Origin: Pseudomonadota bacterium
GTDB lineage: Bacteria; Desulfobacterota; Desulfobaccia; Desulfobaccales; 0-14-0-80-60-11
Assembly (NCBI GenBank): GCA_018897875.1
Contig: JAHIKF010000055.1
Coordinates: 1 to 5,537, forward strand
Direction of reading: 5' to 3'
DNA length: 5,537 nt
Below, piece after piece: positions 1 to 5,359 of this stretch; within the stretch, counting starts at the first letter, position 1, and each line of letters begins with the position of its first letter. A program made the position numbers and the translations under genes. The notes beneath the pieces were generated by a model. It was not told the origin of the DNA. It was given only the letters and a program-made list of their open reading frames with translations, and searched no databases.

Positions 1-50
1 TAAACCTTTTTTGAAATGCCAGGAGACTCAAGTTTTCTTGTTGCACAATA

Positions 51-104
51 ATTGCTCCATTTAGCTAATTAATTTAGTTAATTATAGCTTATTTTCGGAG
101 CAAT
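51..104. repeat. Imperfect AT-rich inverted repeat / hairpin
   Basis: Perfect 8-base ends ATTGCTCC (51-58) and GGAGCAAT (97-104) face each other. The interior is also partly self-complementary: AGCTAATTAA on the left matches TTAATTATAGCT on the right apart from two extra bases, around a short TTTAG loop. The resulting long hairpin is AT-rich, unlike the GC-rich housekeeping DNA to the right. It has no following T-run, so it is not a standard terminator. It may be a small MITE-like element, an operator, or the 3' structure of a gene left of the window. Confidence 0.5.
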
Positions 105-129
105 GGCAATAAGCGTTAACTATAATTAG

Positions 130-157
130 TTGCATGTCCAAACGAATTTGGTATAAC
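130..157 (+). promoter_or_regulatory. Candidate sigma70-type promoter
   Basis: TTGCAT (130-135) is followed by a 16-base spacer and TATAAC (152-157), giving 4/6 and 5/6 matches to the -35 and -10 consensus. It lies just upstream of the decayed glycosyltransferase remnant, so it may be a relic or chance in AT-rich DNA. No intact gene follows it within 800 bases. Confidence 0.3.
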
Positions 158-173
158 CTCCCCCGCTTTTTTT

Positions 174-873
174 TTGCGCCAGCCTGCCGGGAGGAAACCA
201 TCAACAGAGAGGGTATCGGAACATATTGAGAATTGTATATATCGGCAAGCTGTCGCTACCTTGAATACCGCCTGTCAACTTTCTGGAACAATTACTTTTT
301 CAGCGAAATGTGTGCTATCATGCCTCCCACGAGACAATTTGGCTGCGAAAGAGTAAACTTGTCAGGGTGGAATTCGGAGAGAAGGCTCCCCCAAAAGCAT
401 TTTTGGACTGCGGTAGCCTAAGCTGCCGCATAATCTCGGGTAATGCCGCATTAAGAGTCTTCAAGCCCCGGAGGTGGTATGCTGAAATAGATTGGCCTTC
501 CCTTAGCTCACCGCCACCGCGCGGTGCTGGCCTGGGGTTCATAGATCGACACCCAAGCCAGAATCTGTGAACAAAGAGGGGGGTGTGTAACACGTACTTG
601 CGCTGGGAGCGGGGCAATGTACGGGAATCTTTTGTGCAGTTGAGTTATATTTTTACCAAGTATCGCGCCAAATACCGCCTCATGCCCCTGATAGAATTTT
701 TCCTAGGCCAACTGGAATATCCTCTAACCCTGGTTGGCTCTATTGCGCTCTTACTCTCGGCGATGCTCTATCCCCAGATCATCCTGAAATTTATCGCGAC
801 CATGGGAATATTTTCCCTGCTGAACCTGATCTATTACCTGTGGCTGGAGAGAGAGACCCCCATCCTAACTTAA
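174..873 (+). pseudogene. Decayed membrane glycosyltransferase family 2 (internal and C-terminal fragments)
   Basis: Two pieces look like one processive family 2 glycosyltransferase (hyaluronan/cellulose/PNAG-synthase-like, inner membrane). Piece one (174-356, ending in a stop) reads ..YRQAVATLNTACQLSGTIT.. and ..LPRDNLAAKE. It resembles the acceptor-side region before the conserved acidic motif, where homologues would typically have an AED-like sequence. Piece two (583-873) contains YLRWERGNVRES, matching the (Q)xxRW motif of this family. About 60 residues follow with two strongly hydrophobic segments (..LEYPLTLVGSIALLL.., ..ILKFIATMGIFSLLNLIYYL..), as in the C-terminal membrane region. The two pieces are in different frames. 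A stop at 568-570 closes the frame of piece two, and the roughly 220 bases between them do not read as the family in any frame. The N-terminal nucleotide-sugar domain is absent, and the C-terminus stops early at 871-873. The family call is by motif recognition and is stronger for piece two. Confidence 0.6.
515..526. repeat. 12-bp perfect GC palindrome inside the pseudogene
   Basis: CACCGCGCGGTG is a perfect self-complementary 12-mer. It sits in the stretch between the two glycosyltransferase pieces that has lost all similarity to the family. It could mark a short inserted repeat there, or be chance in GC-rich DNA. Confidence 0.3.
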
Positions 874-877
874 AACT

Positions 878-886
878 TGCTATAAT
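878..886 (+). promoter_or_regulatory. Candidate extended -10 promoter for the deaminase gene
   Basis: TGCTATAAT combines a perfect TATAAT (881-886) with the TGn extension, a form that can work without a -35 box; no convincing -35 is visible. It begins just after the pseudogene stop and points toward the deaminase start at 1028. Use would give an untranslated leader of about 135 bases containing the 903-923 hairpin. This is inference from the motif alone. Confidence 0.4.
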
Positions 887-902
887 TACTGGGGGCAGGT
901 CA

Positions 903-923
903 GGGCGAGCCGGTGGCTCGCCC
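903..923. repeat. Perfect 9-bp GC hairpin, dispersed-repeat type
   Basis: GGGCGAGCC (903-911) and GGCTCGCCC (915-923) form a perfect stem with a three-base loop, followed by CTACGG. Hairpins of the pattern GGGCGAGCC..GGCTCGCCCCTAC occur as dispersed intergenic repeats in many environmental bacterial genomes. The half-palindrome AAGCCTGCGGCTACA at 947-961 is of a similar repeat type. No T-run follows, so it is a poor rho-independent terminator, though it could sit in the deaminase leader RNA. Confidence 0.6.
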
Positions 924-1014
924 CTACGGTGTGACTTTCACGGTAAAGCCTGCGGCTACAGAAAATAAGCTTTTGAGCGCAACTTCAGTATGAGCAGATG
1001 CCCCAACTTCGTAC

Positions 1015-1020
1015 GGGAGG
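1015..1020 (+). promoter_or_regulatory. Ribosome binding site deciding a GTG start
   Basis: GGGAGG lies 7 bases before GTG at 1028. The in-frame ATG at 998 has no comparable site and would add ten residues that do not look like part of the deaminase fold. The GTG is therefore the better start. Confidence 0.75.
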
Positions 1021-1027
1021 AATCCCG

Positions 1028-1519
1028 GTGTCATCTAACTGTTTCAAGCCTAACCCGGTTTTCATGCGCCGGGCCATTGATGAGGCCCTGGAGAACCTGC
1101 CGGCGATGGACGGGGGCCCCTTTGGGGCCTGCCTGGTGCGTGGGGACGAAGTCCTGGCCGTGGCCCATAACACGGTGCTCAAAGACCTGGACCCTACCTG
1201 CCACGGGGAAACGAATGCCATCCGCCTGGCAGCCCGAAAACTTCAGCACTACGACTTGTCGGGCTGCGAGATCTACTCCACCACCGAACCCTGCCCCATG
1301 TGCTTTGCGGCGATTCACTGGGCCCGCATCGGCCGGCTCATCTATGGCACCGCCATCATTGAGGTGGCGCAGTTGGGCTTCAACGAACTCACCCTCGGCA
1401 GCCGACAGATGCAGGAACTGGGCCGGAGCCCGGTGGCCATTTATCCGGGCTTTCTCGCCGATGAATGCCGGCAGCTCCTGGCCGAGTGGGCCCGGATGCC
1501 GGGGCGTCAGATCTATTGA
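1028..1519 (+). CDS. Nucleoside deaminase (cytidine/guanine deaminase family)
   Basis: A 163-residue Zn-dependent deaminase of the cytidine/deoxycytidylate fold, the length usual for single-domain guanine or tRNA-adenosine deaminase relatives. The first zinc motif is CHGETNAIR (His59, proton-shuttle Glu61). The second is TTEPCPMCFAAIHWARI (Cys89 and Cys92). The family commonly has HAE at the first site; here it is HGE. DPTCHGETNAI and the EVAQLGFNEL stretch resemble GuaD-type guanine deaminases (guanine to xanthine, purine salvage) more than TadA, but the substrate cannot be fixed from sequence. The protein looks cytosolic, with no signal peptide. The GTG start is chosen for the strong upstream GGGAGG. 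It is followed 177 bases later by a cyclophilin gene with its own ribosome binding site, so they need not share a function. An extended -10 at 878-886 may drive it. Confidence 0.88.
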   Translation: MSSNCFKPNPVFMRRAIDEALENLPAMDGGPFGACLVRGDEVLAVAHNTVLKDLDPTCHGETNAIRLAARKLQHYDLSGCEIYSTTEPCPMCFAAIHWARIGRLIYGTAIIEVAQLGFNELTLGSRQMQELGRSPVAIYPGFLADECRQLLAEWARMPGRQIY

Positions 1520-1683
1520 AGGGCGCTGCCGGCCAAGCGACAGCAGGCGCATCACCGCCGCCGGCCCCAAACTTGTTGCGATTACAGCCGGTTTTCCTTT
1601 ACGCCATGAGGGAAGATTTGCTAAACTGGGGTAAGCTATGGTCGGGGTCCAAGATTTATCACGTCGAGGAACTCAATCAAGTA

Positions 1684-1690
1684 GGGAGGG
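1684..1690 (+). promoter_or_regulatory. Ribosome binding site of the cyclophilin gene
   Basis: GGGAGGG lies 6 bases before the ATG at 1697, a strong and well-placed site that fixes this start. Confidence 0.8.
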
Positions 1691-1696
1691 AGCGGC

Positions 1697-2305
1697 ATGA
1701 AAATAAGATTGGGTGGGAGGCGCGGCAGGCTGATCCTGGCCGTCGGCCTCATGGCAGGCTTAATTTTGGGAGCCGGGGCGAGCGCCCGGGCAGAAAGGAG
1801 TCATCCGTTGGTCAAACTGGAAACGAGCATGGGAGACATCACCCTGGAGTTGTATCCGGACAAGGCTCCGGTTACGGTGGCCAATTTTCTGGAGTACGTC
1901 AAAGCGGGATTTTTTAACGGCACCATTTTTCACCGGGTCATCAGCGGGTTTATGATCCAGGGCGGCGGTCTGGATGCCAAGATGAACAAGAAGCCGACCC
2001 GGGCGCCCATCAAGAACGAAGCCGACAATGGCCTGACCAATGACGCCTACACCGTCGCCATGGCCCGGACCAATGACCCGAATTCGGCTACGGCCCAGTT
2101 CTTCATCAGCACGGTCAACAACACCTTTCTCAACCACACCGCCAAGACGCCCCAGGGATGGGGTTACGCGGTGTTCGCCAAGGTAGTCAAGGGAAAGGAA
2201 GTAGTGGATAAAATCAAAGCGGTGCCCACCACCACGCGGGACTCTTATGAGAATGTGCCCCAGGAGCCGATAACCATTATTAAGGCCACTGTGGTGCAGA
2301 ACTAG
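1697..2305 (+). CDS. ppiA: Exported cyclophilin-type peptidyl-prolyl cis-trans isomerase
   Basis: A 202-residue cyclophilin that interconverts cis and trans peptide bonds before proline and helps proteins fold outside the cytoplasm. Residues 1-32 form a signal peptide: basic start (KIRLGGRRGR), hydrophobic core (LILAVGLMAGLILGAGA), and an ASA or ARA cleavage site near residues 30-32. The catalytic domain follows: TSMGDITLELYPDKAPVTV, then FHRVISGFMIQGGG with catalytic Arg80 and Phe85/Met86/Gln88, then IKNEADNGL, TVAMARTNDPNSATAQFFI and WGYAVFAKVVKG. These match bacterial PpiA closely, including the NVPQEPI ending. Where E. coli has FGYAVF this protein has WGYAVF. No lipobox cysteine is seen, so it should be soluble in the periplasm. 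It converges with icd, with 38 bases between the two stops. The symbol is by similarity and not proof of strict orthology. Confidence 0.95.
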   Translation: MKIRLGGRRGRLILAVGLMAGLILGAGASARAERSHPLVKLETSMGDITLELYPDKAPVTVANFLEYVKAGFFNGTIFHRVISGFMIQGGGLDAKMNKKPTRAPIKNEADNGLTNDAYTVAMARTNDPNSATAQFFISTVNNTFLNHTAKTPQGWGYAVFAKVVKGKEVVDKIKAVPTTTRDSYENVPQEPITIIKATVVQN

Positions 2306-2343
2306 CCTCTATGAATTAGACCACTCCACTCCCGGGTGCGGGA

Positions 2344-3576
2344 TTACATATGGTCGATGAGGGCCTGGCCGAACTCGGAGCACGCCACTTCCCGGGAGCC
2401 CGGCAGGAGGCGAGCCAGGTCGTAGGTGGCGATACCGTCCTTGAGGGTGCGGGGCAGGCTTTGGTGGATAAGCTGGGCCGCCTCGCCCCAACCGAGATAT
2501 TCCAGCAACATGGCCCCGGAGAGGATCAGGGAGCTGGGATTGACCTTATCCTGGCCGGCATACTTGGGGGCGCTGCCGTGGGTGGCTTCGAAGATGGCGC
2601 AATTGTCGCCGATGTTGGCCCCCGGCGCCATCCCCAGTCCCCCTACCTGGGCCGCCAGGGCGTCGGAGATATAATCACCGTTCAGATTGGGGGTGGCGAT
2701 AACCTGGTATTCCTCTGGCCGCAGCAGTACTTGCTGAAACAGATTGTCGGCCAGCCGGTCCTTGAGCACCGTCTTGCCGGCCGGGAGCTGCCCCTTGTAA
2801 ACCGTGGAGAACTCTGCCTCCGAGATCACCCCTGCCGGCAACTCCGCCGCCACTTCATAGCCCCAGGTTTGGAAGGCCCCTTCGGTGTATTTCATGATAT
2901 TGCCTTTGTGCATCAGGGTGACCGAGGCCCGCTGGTGTTGCACCGCATGCTTTAAAGCCATGCGGATCAGCCGTTTGCTGCACCGTTCGGTCATGGGCTT
3001 GATGCCGATGGCCGCGGACATATCCAGGCTGCAGCCCAATTCGTGATTGAGAAAATTGATCAGGCGCTGGGCCTCAGGGGTGTTGGCGGCCCACTCGATA
3101 CCGGCATAGACGTCTTCGGTGTTTTCCCGGAAAATCACCATGTCGATTTTTTCCGGTTCCTTCAGGGGGCTGGGCACCCCGGTATAGTAGCGCACCGGGC
3201 GGATGCAGGCATACAGGTCCAGAACCTGGCGCAGGGTGACGTTCAGCGACCGAAAGCCCCCGCCGATGGGGGTGGTCAGCGGCCCCTTGAGGGCTACCCG
3301 GTATTCCCGCAGGGCCGTCAACGTTTCCACCGGCAGATAACTGCGGCTCAGTTTGAAGGCCTTTTCCCCGGCCAGGACCTCTTGCCAGAAGATGCGCCTG
3401 CGGTCGCCGTAAGCCTTGGCCACCGCCGCGTCCAATACCGGGCGGGTGGCGTGCCAGATATCCGGCCCGGTGCCGTCGCCTTCGAGGTAGAGAATTATCG
3501 GCCGGTCGGGAACTACGAGTCCGCCGGCGGGGGTTGCGGTAACGATCTCACCCTGTCCATGCTCATGCTGTGTCAT
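2344..3576 (-). CDS. icd: NADP-dependent isocitrate dehydrogenase
   Basis: A 410-residue enzyme, close to the usual 416 of bacterial Icd, converting isocitrate plus NADP+ to 2-oxoglutarate, CO2 and NADPH in the TCA cycle. Motifs in order: GDGTGPDI (33-40); the isocitrate loop [13 protein letters not shown] (106-117), whose Ser110 matches the Ser phosphorylated by AceK in E. coli; [13 protein letters not shown] (150-162); [13 protein letters not shown] (223-235); NLNGDYISD (297-305) with metal-binding aspartates; and [15 protein letters not shown] (333-347). Lys338-Tyr339, with Tyr385 and Arg389 near the C-terminus, match the NADP-selecting residues of E. coli Icd, which argues against an NAD enzyme. 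Two ATGs are adjacent. The second (3576) is chosen because GAGG ends 6 bases before it but only 3 before the first (3579). No aceK or other TCA gene is in view, and the gene appears to be its own unit. Confidence 0.96.
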   Translation of the reverse strand: MTQHEHGQGEIVTATPAGGLVVPDRPIILYLEGDGTGPDIWHATRPVLDAAVAKAYGDRRRIFWQEVLAGEKAFKLSRSYLPVETLTALREYRVALKGPLTTPIGGGFRSLNVTLRQVLDLYACIRPVRYYTGVPSPLKEPEKIDMVIFRENTEDVYAGIEWAANTPEAQRLINFLNHELGCSLDMSAAIGIKPMTERCSKRLIRMALKHAVQHQRASVTLMHKGNIMKYTEGAFQTWGYEVAAELPAGVISEAEFSTVYKGQLPAGKTVLKDRLADNLFQQVLLRPEEYQVIATPNLNGDYISDALAAQVGGLGMAPGANIGDNCAIFEATHGSAPKYAGQDKVNPSSLILSGAMLLEYLGWGEAAQLIHQSLPRTLKDGIATYDLARLLPGSREVACSEFGQALIDHM

Positions 3577-3582
3577 CATAGG

Positions 3583-3586
3583 CCTC
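3583..3586 (-). promoter_or_regulatory. Ribosome binding site of icd
   Basis: On the minus strand GAGG is followed by CCT and then ATGATG. Spacing is 3 bases to the first ATG and 6 to the second, favouring the second as the start. Confidence 0.55.
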
Positions 3587-3614
3587 GTTTAAACTAGTGA
3601 CCTATTATTTCAAC

Positions 3615-3853
3615 CTATTTTTTCCGCCGGCGCAAGTATTTCCTGGCCGCCCGCTCATGGTGAGCCGGGGGTTTTTCAGGGTCACGAGCCGGACTGCGGC
3701 CAGGGGCCTGGCGGCGATGCTTGAGGTGGCGGGAGAGGGCCGAGGAGGACAGACCGAATCAGGCGCCAGGGGGCTCAGGGGGAGGCCGTCCATCAGGGCC
3801 TGGTCGATGTCCGTTAGGGAGGCGTGGGTGCAGACGGTACAGCGGTTATCCGT
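3615..3853 (-). pseudogene. Frameshifted small C-x2-C / helix-turn-helix protein
   Basis: Two reading frames join into one recognisable small protein. From 3841 leftward the first frame reads CTVCTHASLTDIDQALMDG and then LPLSPLAP. Near 3757-3768 it must shift by one base, after which the second frame reads FGLSSSALSRHLKHRRQ and ends ..AARKYLRRRKK at the TAG at 3615-3617. Together this is the familiar layout of small proteins with an N-terminal CxxC-H zinc-knuckle-like motif, an 'ID..L..G' helix, and an FGLS..ALSRHLK.H helix-turn-helix, ending in a basic tail. One lost base (LAP-x-FGLS) would restore the frame. There is also no ATG, GTG or TTG before the first cysteine; an ACG at 3851-3853 could be a mutated start, and an in-frame TGA lies just upstream. 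A sequencing error could explain the frameshift but not the missing start. Function of the family is not established to my knowledge; DNA binding is inference. Confidence 0.65.
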
Positions 3854-3854
3854 G

Positions 3855-3882
3855 GGTTTTCGGTTTCCGGTTTCCGGTTTTC
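3855..3882. repeat. Four-copy 7-bp tandem repeat
   Basis: The units GGTTTTC, GGTTTCC, GGTTTCC and GGTTTTC run head to tail without gaps. They abut the 5' end of the frameshifted CxxC/HTH remnant and may have displaced its original start region. Slipped-strand copying is the likely origin. Confidence 0.7.
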
Positions 3883-4049
3883 AGTCAAAGCATCGGGGAA
3901 AGGTTATCAGGGAAGGGGCCAAAGGGCCAGCATAGAAGGGACGCATGGCGGGAAATTGGGGGGAGAGGGAGGGAACGGATTCTTAATATAAAGACAGACC
4001 AGCGGCAAGGTGAAGGGGTCCGAGGCCCAGGCCGAAAATTGTTAAGACG
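3883..4049. other. Gene-free purine-rich spacer at a composition boundary
   Basis: The plus strand is rich in G and A runs (GGGGAAAGG, GGGAAGGGGCC, TTGGGGGGAGAGGGAGGG). No reading frame in it carries protein signal, no tRNA or other RNA gene was recognised, and no convincing rho-independent terminator follows the glycosylase-like gene. It separates GC-rich housekeeping DNA from the AT-rich defence-like cluster and may hold the left edge of the acquired segment. I found no matching direct repeats to define an insertion site. Confidence 0.45.
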
Positions 4050-4751
4050 CTATATTGCAATACATGACCCCCCAAAACCATGCTCTCTGCCAATTAATTT
4101 CGAAAAGCGAGTGACATTGTGCTGATTGAGAGTTGAATATCTCCATAGCACGAGATCAACTACTGCAATCGGCTCATCGGTAGCATTTGCAATATCTTCA
4201 CATAACTGTTGGACGTCGTTATATCCAAGGTTCTCAGACAATCTACTAAGGTGTCTGTCAGGTTTGGCAAGAGGAATCCCAATATTTTTAGCAAGGTGAT
4301 ATGATGTGACAGGGCCAATGAAGCAGAATTGTTGCAAAAAGCGAATGCCATCTTCTATTATTTTGCTTACTATATTATAGAAACCATCTTGATTTATGCG
4401 AGATGCTACTGAGAGGATAGCATCTATTTTTCCGTTATGATTGAAGTGGCGAAGTGCTCTAGTCTTACATTTGGCAGCGTTTCGGACAATAGATGAAGCC
4501 GATTTCCAATCAAGAAATGCTGTACTTATTTGAGGAAATTTTCTTCTTAATATTGTTTCACGAAATCCCCCAGAAAGAATTACCCACGCAGATTCGCGGA
4601 GCAATGTCGGCTCGTCCAAATCATATAATGAGACCGAATACTGCCAATCAATTTCCGACGCAAAACCTTTCTCGATTAAAAATTGCTTAATAATTAGGTA
4701 AGCTTTTGCAAGGCACCGCACTCGGATGATTGAGTTCGTGGTTTTATGCAT
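4050..4751 (-). CDS. HhH OGG-fold DNA-glycosylase-like protein, probable CBASS ancillary factor
   Basis: A 233-residue protein with the helix-hairpin-helix glycosylase (OGG/HhH-GPD) layout. An early helix region WVILSGGFRETILRRKFPQI (56-75) resembles the 'ILSQQT..FP' region of the superfamily. The hairpin is LQQFCFIGPVTSYHLAKNIG (139-158). The catalytic-aspartate segment AKPDRHLSRL (162-171) supplies Asp165, and a C-terminal DLVLWRYS (199-206) is typical of OGG-fold proteins. In OGG1 a nucleophilic lysine sits in the hairpin (GVGTKVA); the aligned position here is Val148, so a lyase reaction of that type looks unlikely. No Fe-S cysteine cluster is present. AGGAA lies 9 bases before the ATG, which starts 12 bases after the SLATT gene stop, so co-translation in one operon is likely. 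OGG-like genes are ancillary (Cap11) in type IV CBASS, and the context fits. What it cleaves or binds is unknown. Confidence 0.75.
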   Translation of the reverse strand: MHKTTNSIIRVRCLAKAYLIIKQFLIEKGFASEIDWQYSVSLYDLDEPTLLRESAWVILSGGFRETILRRKFPQISTAFLDWKSASSIVRNAAKCKTRALRHFNHNGKIDAILSVASRINQDGFYNIVSKIIEDGIRFLQQFCFIGPVTSYHLAKNIGIPLAKPDRHLSRLSENLGYNDVQQLCEDIANATDEPIAVVDLVLWRYSTLNQHNVTRFSKLIGREHGFGGSCIAI

Positions 4752-4760
4752 CGTAAATTT

Positions 4761-4765
4761 TTCCT
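4761..4765 (-). promoter_or_regulatory. Ribosome binding site overlapping the SLATT stop codon
   Basis: AGGAA on the minus strand shares bases with the TAG stop of the upstream SLATT gene and lies 9 bases before the ATG of the glycosylase-like gene. This supports that start and coupled translation. Confidence 0.6.
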
Positions 4766-5348
4766 AGCCCTCTGGTGTGGTCTTAAGGACCTTCCAGTTG
4801 CATCGGCCCCAAATGCATAACCTAAGCAAGATTACTGAACTACCAGGGTGATTGCTAATTAACTTGCTTAACATAATCTTATGATAGTGTCGCGCTTTTA
4901 GGGCATTGAATTTAGAGTCTGGAATGGCAATGAGATTGCCTAAGATTAACGCTGACTTCCGAGCAAAATCAGCGCGAGATCGGTCATTCTGCTCATTAAA
5001 AAATGCAAGGACTTCTCGCCACTCTGTTTTCAGAGGAATGAGTGTATTGAAAGCCTCTCGATGTTGTGTGGCTTTTCCTTTCCAATCGACAATGAGAGAT
5101 ACGATTGAAAGAAAAAAAACTATAATAGCAGATGCGCCGATAATAATACGAGCAATTTCAGTTTCTATATTGAAGTAATTAAGAACTCTTGGGTCAATAA
5201 ACGTAAGCGCCACTAAAATAGTTGAGATGGCAAGCATTGATAGTTCTAAAAGCTTTGACAGTTTACTATATCTACTTGCTAAGATGGAATGCATTGTTAG
5301 CATCATATCAATCACCTTAGCCTGACGTTTTAATTCATCTTTTTGCAT
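4764..5348 (-). CDS. SLATT-family two-transmembrane effector, probable CBASS effector
   Basis: A 194-residue membrane protein of the SLATT type (SMODS/SLOG-associating 2TM effector). A polar helix (KDELKRQAKVIDMMLTMHSI) precedes TM1 at about 36-51 (SMLAISTILVALTFID) and TM2 at about 66-88 (ARIIIGASAIIVFFLSIVSL). A long cytosolic helical region follows, with W110, IPDSKFNALKARHYHKI and LSKLISNHPGS, which I recognise as a characteristic pattern of these proteins. In CBASS such proteins sense the cyclic nucleotide made by the neighbouring CD-NTase and damage the inner membrane, stopping phage spread by cell death or arrest; that role here is inferred. The frame is also open to an ATG at 5384, which would overlap the upstream gene by 25 bases. 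I prefer 5348 because it begins 11 bases after the upstream stop and the extra 12 residues do not fit the family start. Neither ATG has a strong ribosome binding site, so translational coupling is likely. AT-rich composition sets it apart from icd. Confidence 0.8.
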   Translation of the reverse strand: MQKDELKRQAKVIDMMLTMHSILASRYSKLSKLLELSMLAISTILVALTFIDPRVLNYFNIETEIARIIIGASAIIVFFLSIVSLIVDWKGKATQHREAFNTLIPLKTEWREVLAFFNEQNDRSRADFARKSALILGNLIAIPDSKFNALKARHYHKIMLSKLISNHPGSSVILLRLCIWGRCNWKVLKTTPEG

Positions 5349-5359
5349 AAATATTACAT

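Noticed and set aside
310..617. Overlapping open frames on both strands (310-570 plus, 318-617 minus) as small genes
   Set aside because: Low-complexity, proline/arginine-rich translations with no recognised motif and no ribosome binding site, lying inside the decayed glycosyltransferase.
1031..1570. 179-residue minus-strand frame across the deaminase
   Set aside because: Antisense shadow in GC-rich DNA; the plus strand carries both complete zinc motifs.
2306..2343. Shared terminator between ppiA and icd
   Set aside because: Only a 4-bp CCCG/CGGG stem is visible and there is no T-run on either strand.
2350..2955. 201-residue plus-strand frame opposite icd
   Set aside because: Antisense shadow of icd, whose motifs are full-length and unmistakable on the minus strand.
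3592..3613. icd promoter TTGAAA with a downstream TAAACG on the minus strand
   Set aside because: The -10 match is poor, and transcription would start within or beyond the ribosome binding site.
3597..4125. Plus-strand frames upstream of icd (3597-3935 and 3721-4125)
   Set aside because: Repetitive Gly/Arg-rich translations that run across the tandem repeat and the composition break; the minus strand gives the coherent CxxC/HTH remnant instead.
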